A stretch of DNA of 64,000 nucleotides from Trogon surrucura (GCA_020746105.1 CM036628.1:10001-74000); one strand, 5' to 3'. Counted from the first letter of the stretch, positions 34,266 through 64,000 are shown. Notes: generated by a model from the sequence alone, not told the origin. A program made the numbers and translations.

Positions 34266-34600
34266 GGGCAGCAGGTACTGGCAGGACGCAGCGCCGACCT
34301 CAACGGCGCCGCCACGCATGCGCCGAGAGAAGTGAGGGCAGGAGGTACTGGCAGGACGCAGCGCCGACCTCAACGGCGCCGCCACGCATGCGCCGAGAGA
34401 AGTGAGGGCAGGAGGTACTGGCAGGACGCAGCGCCGACCTCAACGGTGCCGCCGCGCATGCGCCGGATAACTGAGGGCAGAAGGTACTGGCAGGACGCAG
34501 CGCCGACCTCAACGGTGCCGCCGCGCATGCGCCGGATAACTGAGGGCAGAACGTACTGGCAGGACGCCGCGTCGACCTCAATGGCGCCGGTGCGCACCCG
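34266..34600. repeat. 70-bp tandem array, second locus, about five copies
   Basis: Units are spaced 70, 70 and 69 bases (palindrome ATG at 34,318, 34,388, 34,458 and 34,527). Two units have perfect GCGCATGCGC and two ACGCATGCGC. It is the same family as 32,166-32,865. Confidence 0.9.
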
Positions 34601-35840
34601 CCGCTCGCTCCCGCACCGGCCAAGGACCACGCGCTGCGCGGCAAAACGACAGCAGCACCGAAACGCGCCGCAAGGCTCCAGCCCCGGGCGGCTTCCCAAG
34701 CCCGGCGGATGCCTCTGCCCCTGCCCCCAGCCCGGGCAGCCTGCGCGACAGGGCTCTCTCCCCTGCAGCAAACCCCGACCCCGGGTCTCCGGGGACCCCT
34801 CGCGCCTTCCCTCGCCTACCTGCGCGCCCTCAGAAGGCCGCTCTCCTTGGCCCGCACGCCTTCCTCCCGGGGAGGAAGAGACACCGCATGACGCCCCTTA
34901 CCTCCGGCCTGCAAAGCCGCGAGATGGCTGGCGAGCAGGGAAAGCAAATGGGCAGGTCGCTCCAGCAGCTGGCCACAGCAGGTGGCCCCACCAAGGCTGA
35001 GCCACAACCGAGCACCCCACCGCCCCTGCCACCCAGCCCCTCCCGGGGACGAAAAGGCGGGGAGGAAATAGCAGAGAAGAATAAAACCCAGGAAAGCGAT
35101 CCCCGGGTAAACAACCACCACCTGTCTCCCCACCCACCAATGCCCAGCCACTGTGCAAGCCTCGTACATTCAAGTCCCATTTCTCCACACCCTTCGAAAC
35201 ACGCATGTCACTGCCACGCGTGAGGCAAGACACAAATCCAAGCTTGTTGGGAAAAGATTGTTCCTCTTGCCAAGGGGCACCTGACGTGCGGAGCTCTTGT
35301 CAAAAGGAGGGAGTTAGTGGCTTTGTATGGAAAGCGCCGAGTCGCAAAGGGTTCCCAGCGAGAAACCCCCACCCAGGGAAGCAACCCCCACCCAGGCGCT
35401 CTCCCGGGGGCTGTAACCCTCGCGCCGTCAGCAGCTGAGTCGCCTCCCCCTGCCAACGCCGTTGATAACTCGCAGCCCAGAGCTACTGACGAGGAAAGGG
35501 CACATAGAACGCTCGGGCACCCCGAGCTCCTCTCTTCCCAGGGGCCACTGCCGTAGGGCAGGCACCTGCCCACCCTCACCCCTGGGCCTTGCCTTAGGTC
35601 TGGTGACCTAGGTACCTTCTTGCCACCGTTATACAGCTGACCTGTACCCACTCCAGAGCAGCCACTCCCCAGGCACTGTGTGCTTTGCTCCGTAAGTACC
35701 GCCTCCATTTGCACGGTCGCTGCCGACGGGCACCTCTGATGGATGAGTTTCCAGTGTGCCAGACATGGAAAGCAGCAAGAGCTTGAATTTTAGAAAGACT
35801 CAAATACCACACAGAAAAAACATACGTTCTCATGTAAAAA
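34601..35840. other. GC-rich transition region without a recognised gene
   Basis: CpG-rich sequence continues to about 35,050 and then drops to ordinary composition. Short ORFs on both strands have no recognised domain. This is where the repeat-dominated half ends. Confidence 0.35.
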
Positions 35841-35845
35841 GTCAT

Positions 35846-35851
35846 TTTATT
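35846..35851 (-). promoter_or_regulatory. Candidate poly(A) signal for a minus-strand transcript
   Basis: AATAAA on the minus strand. It could end a transcript starting in the CpG island at 41,341-42,060. No supporting downstream element was confirmed. Confidence 0.25.
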
Positions 35852-36007
35852 TCATATGTCCTCCACAAGATCACACATTGGTAGCGAAAGGCGCCCTTCC
35901 CGGTCTGGCTGCGACCTGTCCTCACGAGCCTGACTATGGCCCTAGCATTTTGTTTTGCGACGAGAGAAACCAAGTGTAGTGTTTAGAGAGTGCTGCCGTA
36001 AAGGAGA

Positions 36008-36245
36008 AGATACCATAGACTGTTTGGGGTTGGAAGGGACCTCTAGAGATCATCTAGTCCAACCCCCCTGCCAGAGCAGGATCGCCACGCAGGAACGCCT
36101 CTCCAGGCGGGTTTTGAAAGCCTCCAGAGAAGGAGGTTCCGCAACCTCTCTGGGCAGCCTGTGCCAGTGCTCCATCACCCTCACCGTAAAGAAGTTTCTC
36201 CTCATATCTTTGTGGAACTTCCTATGTTCCGGCTTACATTTCACG
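36008..36245 (-). mobile_element. CR1 LINE 3'-end fragment
   Basis: The plus strand reads 'gtttggggttggaagggacc', the classic reverse complement of the CR1 3' end. The minus-strand translation includes [19 protein letters not shown]-like sequence of the ORF2 C-terminus. It is heavily 5'-truncated. Confidence 0.95.
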
Positions 36246-39200
36246 TAAGATTTTGTATAGCCATTAAAAAAAGATGCTATAGTGATGTGGGAAACTGCAA
36301 CCAGATCTAACAAGATCAGGTAGGTTTATCAGGTCTGGCTCAGCCTCTGTACTGTAAAACATGCAAGGAGCGAGAGGGCAAACAGAACAAATGCCACCCT
36401 ACCAAGACTGGCTCATCACAGCAAGCGCACATACAGCCCGGAGACGATCTAGGTGGCCGTTTCTTGAAAGCATCTTTTCCTGCAATTAATCAGAAATCCA
36501 GGACCAGAGCTCTTCTTCCCAACATTCAGAGTACTTAAGTTCAGCAGCTTTATCCAACTCATTTCCAGTTCAAATTAAACTGTAGTGGAGCTGATACTCA
36601 TGTGGGAATCTAAAACATTAATAATCTTTTAGTTAAGGTTAACTAGTACAATAACAGGAACTTGCCAAGCCATCCTATAAAGTAAGAGTTATGTTTTATT
36701 TTATCCCAGACCACCACCCTAAGCAATTACATTCTAGTCTTTTAAAAATCTTTTAATGTCCGCCTTATTACCCTGACCTTTTACAGAAGGCAGTAACAAT
36801 ATTTTAGAAGTCCTTAGAGTTCTATCTACATGACAAAAGGGGCATTTCAAAACAAGCTAAACAACTCTAAAAACAAGCATTTTTTTTTTTGTCCTTCACT
36901 TGATCTTTCACCTAGCCTAGGCCTCATCACAACAAGAATTAAAATATTGTCATCATAGCATTTTTAAAGAGTAGAGCACCAATTACTTGAGCTAGCCCCA
37001 TGACATTGATGTTGAGAAAGGATAACACGCTCCTATCACACCTTTAATTCTCTTGTCTAGACTAGGATTTAAGACAATACAGCTGCTAAAATGCCACCCA
37101 TTGACAAAGAAAGCGTTTTGAGTTGTACACATCATTGGAAACTGCACCTAGACTGTACTGTTTGCCTTATTGCAGCAAAAACCGAGTACCAGTCCTGTAT
37201 TGGAAAGCTCTGAAAAAAAAACAAAGCCAAAACCCAAAAAAACAGACTAGCAGGAAGCTAATGAATAACAGAACACGAAGAAGCAGATAGCTGTAATTCT
37301 CATTACCTTAACAATCACAGCAACCTGTGTAACAATTCCTTACGTGCCAGGATAATTTAGCACTGCAGTCCCAAGTGCTTCCTTATTCCCTCTCAGGATG
37401 CTATCATCAGGTACCACCTACACCATTGACAAGGAGAAAAAAAGAAAAGAATAGGAAAAAAAAATCTTTGTGCCAACACTTGCAATATTTCACTAGCCCC
37501 AGACTTTTCTTAGGTGCAAAAATATAAAAATCTGGCACTGAATTATCAAGGGGAAAACTAGAAGAATGGACTTAATGATTTTTGGGAGAGCCACCCAGGC
37601 AGACATTTCACATTTGCATCAAAAAACTTCTAATCACCAAAGAATGTCTGCTTTCGAAATTTCAGTCCAAAAAGTCTGTCTATCATAAGAGTTTTAACTA
37701 AACATTCTGTTACCCAGAATGTTTTATGTATAATCAAACAACAAAACTTGTTTCTATCTACATACTATCCAGCTGAAGAGTAGAGACTCGTGGTTATTTT
37801 GAAAGAAAAAAAGACAGTCACTGCCAACTGTGCTGGCTATCAAAACCAGTCTATTTAAAGAACTGTTGTCTGCTGGGCAACACAGAAATTCCATGGTAAA
37901 ACAGAAATTCTAATCAGTAATTACTGGTTTTAAATCAACTTTTCCAAATATTCGTTGCAAAGATCTGCATCAAAACAGCTTAATCGAGAGCAAGGCAGAA
38001 AGCATTCGACCCCAAGCTTTAACGCTGTATTATTGTACTAAATTATAAAAGCCATTAAAGTCACGGTTATATTTGGTCTTTTACACATTAAATAGCATTG
38101 TTTACAACACAGACACGATCAAGCATCACTGCACAATTGAAAACAAGTTTAAGAAGTCATGCCATGTACTGTTCTACTACTTGACAATTGTAGCTATCCA
38201 CATTTATTCACACATCTTGACAACAACATGAGCTACAGCAGCAATTAAGACCTGAAAGCAGAATATGATGCCAAGTAATTCAGGCAGCACAAAAAAAAAA
38301 AAAACAGAGATAGGCTATAGTCTAAACCAGCACAATCTAAACTAAACATGCATACAAAAGGAGCCTGCCTACTTGGCTTTTTCAACAAAAGCCCCAAGAA
38401 CACCTGAAAAGCGGGAGGGGATGAAAAGATCTGTTTTCAGTGCCTGTGTATGGAAGCTATCGTGTCACTTTATTGTGCAAAGAAAAATACGTCTCGGAAA
38501 GGAATAGCTATATAATTAGCTGGAGGGGAAGCAGCAAAAACTAAACAAAAGAAACCCACACAAACCAAACCAAACCAAACACCAACCCCCTAAAAGTCCA
38601 ACACATTAGAAGACTCTGGTTATAGGCATTCTCTCAAACTTTCATGATTTCCACAGAAAGTAACACAAAGTAGCACAAATATTTCAGATTATCAAGAAAG
38701 TGAGAGAGTGTAGCAAAACAGTCAAGAAAACTCTGCAAGGACGGAATTTACTTCCAAAGTAATACTTTCCAAAGATGTGTGAGCGCCTTGAAATATCTGA
38801 GTTTAAGACCAAGGTGAGCAATTTTATTCGAATAATCTTCTATAGCTTAAAATTGCACACCGTCAGAGATATTTTTTAAAGGATTGTCTCTGTACAAATT
38901 CCCCAGTTAAATCAAGAAGCCTATAATTATGTCTGCCACAATTAGCTCATCAATTTCAAATTAAAACAAAGGTAGACTCACCAATAAAAAGAAGATCTAA
39001 ACTCCACAGAACCAGAAAGAAGTGTTGTAAAGTTATTTTAGAAGCACAGGAGCGTAAAGAGAAACTAAAAGTCTGAGTTTAAAACTAAATAAACTCTACA
39101 GTAATGTCCCATACCCTACAAACTTATGCTCTTTCTGTGACAGGCACTTTCTACGAGACAGTCTAAATAGCAGTTTCCCAATAAGACACAGGAGACGACC

Positions 39201-41340
39201 AGACAGCTCAAGGTTCCGTATAGGGTCAATTTGACAGGACTGACTGTTTCCACCACTTCTTTGTATCTCTACAGATGCTTAAAATACTTGCATTTCCTTC
39301 TTGAAAATTAATAAGGTTCTCACCTGAGAAACAGCTATCCACAGCTGTCCCCTAAGACAAAAAAAAAAAAAAAAAAGGCTATTACAGCTCTTCTTGTTGT
39401 ACTTGAATATTCTACCACAATGACTGATGTCTATAGCATGTCAGAATTCCATCCAGCTTCCTCAGAAATTTTCTCAGAAACATGTAAAAGTGGGAGTTAA
39501 AATTCGTTACTCTGTTCTTGCACTAAGGTGCTAAATTTCATCTGCTAGGTGCACAAGAGTGGCTGGCAGCTTGGTCAGGCATCCTATAGAAAGTTGGGGC
39601 CATGCTTATTATCTGCCCTGTCTTTTTCTGAGTAAAGCCGAGTACTTCAAACAATCCACCACATTGAGATTACTGCAAGAAAAAGAACGCTTGCTAAAAA
39701 AACCCAAAACCCTAACCCCGTCCATTCCAGTATTTCAGTGGCATTACTTGTAATACCAAAATCCAAAGCAAGTTCACAGACCAGAATAGAAAAAAAAAAG
39801 GCACTTAGCAGCTAACTGCTCAGTGCATGGCCCCAAATAACCGCTCCCTGTATGAACCATGCAGCCCAGCTCTGCCCTGACATGCTCCCATTGTTGTCCT
39901 TTGATTGAGGTGAGGACTAGAGACAAAACCTCTCTTTTGTGGGGGCAGGGGCTGGAGGTGAGAGGAGCATCAGAACAGAAACCCTGAAGACACCTGCCTG
40001 AGCAGTTTGTTCTCACACGCAAAACTCATTGGGGCAGCCAGAAATAACAGGGATAATTCCTCAGACCTTCACAGCCAAGTCCAACTTTGCTCAGAGGAAA
40101 CACAGCTGTATTTTGCAAGGAGACAATTCAGAAGCCCTGACAGCAGCAACTCCCAACACAGACTTTTAGATCACCTGCTCACTCAAACTCAGTTACATTT
40201 ACCAATACTGGTAAAATTGGCCACTTCACCCTACGAGTCAGCCCTGACATCTCCACCTACAAATTAAAGGCAAAATGAACAGTGACCAAACCACAAAGGA
40301 CCCTGTGACAGAACTCCCCCTCAAGACTCCAAGAAGAAAGAGACAGCTGCATGGAGACCTCTGGCTTTAGTTCATTATCCCTCACCTACAGTCATTAATA
40401 ATGATCGGTGATTTAGAAATATACCGTAAAAGGCCACAAGACCAACCTCTCTGCCACTGGAGTTCAACTCTTCCTCTCCTGATGCCATCAATGCTGTCAC
40501 TATCAGCTTCACCTGGCAGCAGAGCACGGCTGGGCAGGAGACACAGAACATTACAAGCCTAAACATGTAAGAAAAACATCAATCCCCTTTATCTTTATTC
40601 AAATAATTAAGCTCTTGACTTTGCAAAATTAACTTCTCCACATGACCAGATAACTCTTTGTATATAAAAAAGTCTCCTGATAATTAGAATACAAGTCTGA
40701 TACAGGAGTGTACATTAAGTAAGGCTACACAGCACACTTTCTCAGCTCAAAAATTTTATGGTACACATCTGATACATGCTGCTAAATTATTACATAATAG
40801 GTTCACTAGACCCCAAAAAAGCGAATAGCACAAGAGAAAAAAAAATGCCCAGTGGCTCTACTGTTCACAAACTAAGCACTGCAAAAATGTTACTTTGCTT
40901 CCTGTAGTAAGTTCACTATTTACGGGGGTTGTTGATTTAATTTTCTCAAGAGGCAAAGAAAAGAAGAAACCAGGAAAATAAACGGCTACATGTCTCAGTA
41001 TCTGCAGGCTGGTTAAACAGTGTGGAAAGGGTGCACAAATAAAAAGCGGGGGGAACCAGCCACAAGACACCTTAAAGTTCTATGGCAAAACACCAAACAG
41101 TGCAACCTGAGTTTGTGTGGGAATGACACGGCTACACACGCCATCACAAGTACCGGATGGCACAAGTCAAAGAAATAAAAAGCCTTAAAAAAATTGCACG
41201 TGCACTGTTTGGATCTCCTTTGTCACAGTCTTTTGGAGAGTAAACAAACCCTCCCCGCAACGGCTTCTGGAAACGGCAGCAGAAAAACCCGCGTAAACCT
41301 GTGGATGCTGCGACAATGTCCCGCCCCAGTCCTTTCAAGC
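36246..41340 (-). other. AT-rich 5-kb stretch, probably intron or long 3' UTR of an unidentified gene
   Basis: This long AT-rich single-copy sequence has no ORF of note and no repeats beyond homopolymers. It lies between a CpG island and a minus-strand poly(A) signal, which suggests introns or 3' UTR of a minus-strand gene. Two weak exon candidates are seen: 39,351-39,324 (strong splice sites) and about 40,540-40,458 (open in two frames, weak GTTGGT donor). I could not match either to a protein. Confidence 0.3.
39324..39351 (-). other. Candidate 28-nt exon
   Basis: On the minus strand a T-rich tract ends in GTCTTAG. Twenty-eight bases follow, ending in CTCAG directly before GTGAGAAC. Both splice sites are near consensus. 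The reading frame is unknown and no gene is identified. Confidence 0.35.
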
Positions 41341-42060
41341 TCTTACCTGCTCCACGGCCATCTCTGACCCAGGAAAACACCGGCCGGGAACCGGCGCTCC
41401 AGCTGCTCCCGCCGCAGGACGGCCCCGCGGCCGGGCCAAGGCAGAGGCGCGCGGCCGCCGGTGCGGATGCTCAGCTCCTGGCGGGGCGAGCCGGCTGAAG
41501 AGGCTCGCGGTCGCGCCCGAGTCCCCTCGGGAGCCGAGCGCTGACGGGCCGCCGCTCGCGCCTCAGCCGCCGCCCCCCGGGGCTCAGAGGCGGCCTCCGC
41601 GACCTGGCCTGCTCTCCCCTGGGCGCTCGGGACCCCCGAGGCCGCGTCCCGCCCCCGCACTGACCTCCCGGGCCTGCGACGTGCCCGAACATCCTGCCCC
41701 GGTGCTACTCGGAGGGGCGGAACGGCAGCGACGGCCAAGGCTCAACCTCTCCCGCGGCCACGGCGGGACGGCGCAAAAGAAGCGACGCTGCCGGCCTCAC
41801 GAGCGCAGGCGCGGTGGGACGCCTCGCGCGGGCGGAACCGGAAAGGGGGGCGCGGGCGGGACCGGCGGCAGTGCTGGAGGTTTGAGGCGTTGTCTTGGAC
41901 GGAGAGGGGGCGTGGCCTGCGGCGCGGCACTGGGCCACGCAAGGGCCGGGGGGGAACTCCCGACCCTGAGCAACCCTCCTCGCCGAGCCAGGGTGGTGCG
42001 GGCAGCCACTGGCTCCCCTGGAGCGGGATGGGGTAGCTCCTCGGCTCGGGGCTTTTTTGA
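41341..42060 (-). promoter_or_regulatory. CpG island with candidate first exon of an unidentified minus-strand gene
   Basis: Dense CpG and GC-rich sequence. On the minus strand the phrase AGATGGCCGTGGAGCAG is followed by GTAAGAGC (about 41,367-41,345), which fits a start codon with five codons (MAVEQ) and then a consensus donor. ETS-type GGAA motifs and a GCGCAGGCGC element lie near 41,800-41,850. In human Xq13 the genes on this side of RPS4X are ERCC6L and PIN4, but I find no sequence that identifies either. Confidence 0.4.
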
Positions 42061-42726
42061 GTTGTTTTGGGGATTAGTTGGGGTGGGGGGTTCAGGGGGA
42101 CTGCTCACCGGGGTGGGGGGGTCGATGCTGGTGGCAGGCGTGCAGTTTGTAGTGCCTCCAGCACTGTGGCTGCCACCCACAACCTAAGGAACCTTCGCTG
42201 TCCTGGCTGTCAGCAAACCCCTGGCACACTCAATCTCTGGAGGTGCTTCAGATCAGCCCATGAGGGATCTCTCCAGTAAGCAGCCACCAGCCAGGCTCAG
42301 GACACCAAGCATCAGAGCCCACCAGACCAGCCAATGCACCACCCACCCCTGACACTCATGCAGCCTCCGCTCTGCTCACATCCACAGTCAGGGTCAATTC
42401 CTGAGGGACTCAAGCCTGTCTGGCACCACTGGCCCAAGGGAGAGCCCAGATGGCTCTTCTCAGTCCCCTGCTCCTCCAGCATGTTCCTGAGAGCAACATC
42501 CAAGATGGTTTATGCCAGCACCTTTGCAGGGATGCAGCAGCCTGGAGGCTCCCCCACCATCCCACCTTGCCTTTCTCGAAGTTGCTCTGGAGTTGCTCAG
42601 GTCACCAAGAGTCTCCCCGGATCAGCAGGCCCCTCCAGACAGCAGAACAGTCTCACACCAGCATGGCACAGCTCCCCCCAGCCCTGGCATGCTCTCCAGC
42701 CAGTCTCATGGCCATTTGGTAAATGG

Positions 42727-42732
42727 TTTATT
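42727..42732 (-). promoter_or_regulatory. RPS4X: RPS4X poly(A) signal
   Basis: AATAAA on the minus strand, 37 bases past the RPS4X stop codon. The very short 3' UTR is typical of ribosomal protein mRNAs. Confidence 0.85.
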
Positions 42733-42768
42733 TAATACACCAACAGAACCACTGCCTGGAACGGGAGT

Positions 42769-46820
<4,052 letters not shown>

Positions 46821-46870
46821 GGCTGCGCTCCGGCGGAAAAGGGCCGCTGTTTCCGGGCAGCTGCGGATAT
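46821..46870 (-). promoter_or_regulatory. RPS4X: RPS4X 5' end with TOP motif
   Basis: Upstream of the ATG the minus strand has CCCTTTTCCG (46,843-46,834), a 5' terminal oligopyrimidine tract as found at ribosomal protein transcription starts. It predicts initiation near 46,843 and a 5' UTR of about 23 bases. TOP mRNAs are under growth-dependent mTOR/LARP1 translational control. The surrounding 46,400-47,500 is a CpG island. Confidence 0.75.
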
Positions 46871-49544
46871 TCGCAGGAGCCGCGATCGCATGGCGAGGCG
46901 CCCCCTGCCGGCCCGGAGGCCCAGAGTGTCCCGGAGTTGGGGCAGATGCGGGAAGTGTTCCCTCCCCACCACGCGGGACGTGCTTGGCGCTGCTCGCTGC
47001 CGCGCTGCCCACGGGAGGTGCGGGAGGGCTTCTGGGCAGTGTTCACCTGCGAGCTGCCTCGTTCTCTCGCCGCTGCAAGCAGCCTCGACGGGGACAGCCC
47101 ACTCCCGACGGCAGGCGATGGTCTGTTCCGGGGCCGTGCAGTGGGGTGTCATGAGAAGGGTGATCGGAACCCTCCCGGCCCTCGCCCCTGCCCTGCGACA
47201 GCACCCCTACGTGGTGACTCTACGGTTTGGGAGACGGCGTGCGGTTGTCCACCTCCGGGTCGGTGAGGTTCCGAGGTTCCCGATATCCCGGCTACCCCGG
47301 GAGTCGAGCAGGAGCGGGACACACGTGCCGAGTCACCGCCCTCCCCTTGCCCAAGGACGCTCCCGGGGTGGAGCTGGGACCCCACGCATCACCCCGAACA
47401 CAGCTCCGGGCCCGAGCGCCCACTCCCGAATGCAGCTCAGGGGCCAGCGGTCCCCAGCTAGACTCCCCGGGGAGACTGAGGTGTCCCTCCAGGGTACCGG
47501 GGTCCCCGGGGCACCCCCAGCCCCCCACCAGGCAGACAAGTGGAGCTGCCCCACACCGGGTGGCCCCTAGCAGGTCTCCACTGTGTCATTCCTGCAGCAA
47601 GGTGCTGGCAGGACCGAGGTCCTATCCTCAGAGATAACACGATGGGGGGCACCACCATAAATCCAGGAGGAGGCACAGGAGCTGTGAAGGGCAGACCCTC
47701 CTCCCACCATGGCCTGCTTCCCATGGGAGGTCCCACGGAGGTAGCACCCCTTGCCATCCCACTCCAGCCTCAGTGCTGAGCTTGACGGCCCAGGTGGCCG
47801 CAAACGGATTTATTGCGGACCCGGTGCGGTGGGTCCGCAGGGAATGGCTAAGTGGAGCGGGGCCGGCGGGTGCATAGGGCGGGATGGGACCGGGCGGAAC
47901 GAGACTGCGCCCACACGCGGGGCCAGCATCGCCTGCCCCTCTGGACCCTGACCAGAGCCCCGTGCCCCGCCACGTCCTCCCCATTCAGGCTCGGATCCGC
48001 CACGTGACCTCATCCAGACTGGTACCACCCACACTTCCACATCCACTCTGGACATGCCTGGACACCCCCGGCCCCAATCACGTTCTCCCACCTGATGCCT
48101 AACCTCTTGGGTGGAACTCCCATGTCCTGCCCATTCAGGCCGCCCCCACCATGTCTCTCCCCATTGAGTCTGGGACATGCTTCTAACACCTGCCTGGGGT
48201 GAGGGGGAAGAAGGCGATGCAGTTTGTGCCAGGACTGGTGAAGGCAACGTGGGCTGGTGCCCTCAGCCAGCTGGAGGGGGATTTGGGTGTAAAGGGGTCG
48301 ATTGAGAGGGCACCTCTGAGCATTTGTCCCATCTTTTTCACTTTTCTTGCTTTGCACGGGGCTGAGCTCCAATTCAGAGCTTCACATTCAGAGCTGTGGA
48401 CAAAGATGATGAAGGGCGTGACTAACCGTATGCCTGCTGCCCCAGCTGTGGGTGGGCAACCTGCCTGGTTTAGGGTGCCATGTCCCTGCAGTCCCATCCC
48501 CAGGTTCGGCTCTCCCTGCAACTCACCTAAACCCCATTTAGTGCCACAATGTTTGACACTTGGAGGGGGTTCCTATTGTTTGTTTTTCCCAGTTGTGTTT
48601 TGGAGGCAGCTCCTGCAGCTTGCAAGGCTGTCTATATCTGGTGTGGGGATAGAGCACGTGGGTCCTCAAGGTGGGTCAGGAGGAGCCAGCTTCTCTGCTC
48701 TCTCATACATCACTTTTCTCCTGGCTGAAGTATCCCCAGGACTGACATTTCCTGTGGGCACAGAAGCCCTTTGCTGTACCAGTTGCCTCTTGCCAGCAGT
48801 CACCACACAAGACTGTCTTGCTCCACCCCACTGCAGCAGGCACTAGGGGGACATGGGAGGAAGCAGGGAGGCAGTCAGGTGCGACTCCAGTGGAGACACG
48901 TCCAGCTGAAATCCCTCCCTCCACACTGGATTTCCTGTTGTTTGGATCAGCAGTAAAAAACAGATCAAAACAAAACCCGGTCAGGATGGGAGTTCGTTCG
49001 CGTTGCTATTTACTCCAGTGTAATCTAATTAAAGCAACTGGAAAAATGCTTTCCCACAGTGACTGGACATCTTTAAAAAGAAACAGCATGATTAAAAGCT
49101 CCATGGGACAGGTGAATGAGGGGACAAGGGCAGCAGAGGCCAGGCTACACAGCCTGAGGCACTGGGACAGATCTGCCCCAGGTATCTGTGTACCTATCTC
49201 CTTGCTGAGATGCTGAGTGGCAGCTCTCATATGGTGCTGGGGCACCTGGAGGTTCATCTCAGATCTCCCAGGACAGGAGCTGCCACCCTGCCCTGGATCT
49301 CCCTCAAATCTCTGGAGAGCATCTCCAGCACATGGCCCCTCCACAAAGGATTTCAGGAGCCCACCCATGGTGCTGCAGGCCATCTGTGCTGCCTCACGTA
49401 ACGGTGCTGGAACGGATGGTCACAAATGCAACTACAGATCTTTGCTTGTCAGAGCAGGCCAGATCTCTGCTGAATGAATGCATGAAGTGCTGTGGAAAAA
49501 GAACACTAGCAAGGCAAGGTGGGCATAGAAGAAAAGAAAGGACT
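46871..49544. other. Intergenic region between RPS4X and HDAC8, no gene recognised
   Basis: The first 700 bases are CpG-island sequence. The rest is GC-moderate with short ORFs lacking any domain. In humans CITED1 lies between RPS4X and HDAC8. I looked for its conserved C-terminal region and did not find it. A minus-strand AATAAA at about 47,809-47,814 could be an alternative distal end for HDAC8. Confidence 0.4.
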
Positions 49545-49563
49545 GTAGGAGTATTTCAAATAT

Positions 49564-49569
49564 TTTATT
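49564..49569 (-). promoter_or_regulatory. HDAC8: Candidate HDAC8 poly(A) signal
   Basis: AATAAA on the minus strand, about 515 bases past the HDAC8 stop codon. It gives a plausible 3' UTR of about 0.5 kb. Confidence 0.5.
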
Positions 49570-50083
49570 TTTAAAAAAATCCCAGATAAAAACACAATGG
49601 CCGTGCCTTTTCGTGGGTAAGGGGCACAGCCCCAGGACCTGGCTGGTCCTTGGGACCACTCCCTGGGTGGGGCCAGGTCAGAGGCCATGCTCCTGCCAGG
49701 AAGGCAATACGGCACTAGGTGCCAGCTGGGGAGGGCTCACAGCTCTGAGCAGCCCCTCTCTTAAAAAAAAAAAAACAAAGAACACATATAAAACCAGTTG
49801 TGAGAATAAACTGTGTCGTGTTTGAAAAAAAGGATAAAGGAGCAAGGGAGGCTCTGCTGGCACTGAAAGGCTGTGGCTGGAGGGCCTGCATTTCTGCCTG
49901 AGGAGAGCCATGGTGCTTGTGGTTCGCAGCAGCTTTTCTTTAAAGAGAAAAAAAAAATCAACCAACCAACAGTAACTTCTTCCAAATTTCTCCCGCAGCC
50001 AGAAATTTCACCAGCTGCTCTCATAAACACACCATCTTTCCCACGGGTAATGCTCTTGCAGAAACCTGAGCCCTCCTTCTCCA

Positions 50084-64000
<13,917 letters not shown>

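Noticed and set aside
48199-48846. 215-codon plus-strand ORF between RPS4X and HDAC8
   Set aside because: No domain, no splice or promoter context, and it does not resemble CITED1.

Overview
This is a genomic window from a sauropsid, most likely a bird. It carries split, intron-containing orthologues of the vertebrate genes RPS4X and HDAC8, both on the minus strand. Seven CR1 LINE fragments are present, all with the typical avian/reptilian CR1 3' end or reverse-transcriptase signature. There are also gammaretrovirus-like endogenous retroviral remains. RPS4X and HDAC8 are neighbours on the human X (Xq13), so the right part of the window is conserved vertebrate synteny. The species cannot be named from the sequence.

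The window has two very different halves. Positions 1 to about 35,000 are repeat-dominated. In order they hold: a perfectly homogenised 27-bp array (221-1,280); a five-unit array of about 294 bp whose units each carry a TATA-like motif and a perfect hairpin followed by T7 (2,341-3,760); a 7.8-kb satellite of 30/32/38-bp units whose plus strand is almost free of T (3,961-11,790); a tandem series of about 1.8-kb units carrying a conserved chain of splice-site-bounded short exons on the minus strand (11,796-16,540); broken retroviral pol and env remnants in both orientations, one interrupted by a 1,183-bp solo LTR with a 5-bp target duplication (20,431-25,470); CR1 pieces and a second LTR (27,155-28,902); and duplicated blocks containing 70-bp arrays with the NRF1-type palindrome GCGCATGCGC (28,210-34,600).

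From about 35,000 to 64,000 the sequence looks like ordinary single-copy DNA. There is an AT-rich stretch with a CpG island at 41,341-42,060, probably the promoter of an unidentified minus-strand gene. RPS4X is complete (7 exons, 263 residues, TOP-type start at about 46,843, poly(A) signal at 42,727). The last five coding exons of HDAC8 lie between 50,084 and 64,000, and the gene continues beyond the right edge. RPS4X is a small-subunit ribosomal protein and HDAC8 a class I deacetylase. They share no pathway and are neighbours by ancestral synteny only.

The long open reading frames in the first 12 kb are compositional artefacts of the satellites (stop codons need T) and are not annotated as genes. 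The best candidates for something undescribed are the 294-bp promoter/hairpin array, the tandem short-exon transcription unit beside the T-depleted satellite, and the NRF1-palindrome arrays.
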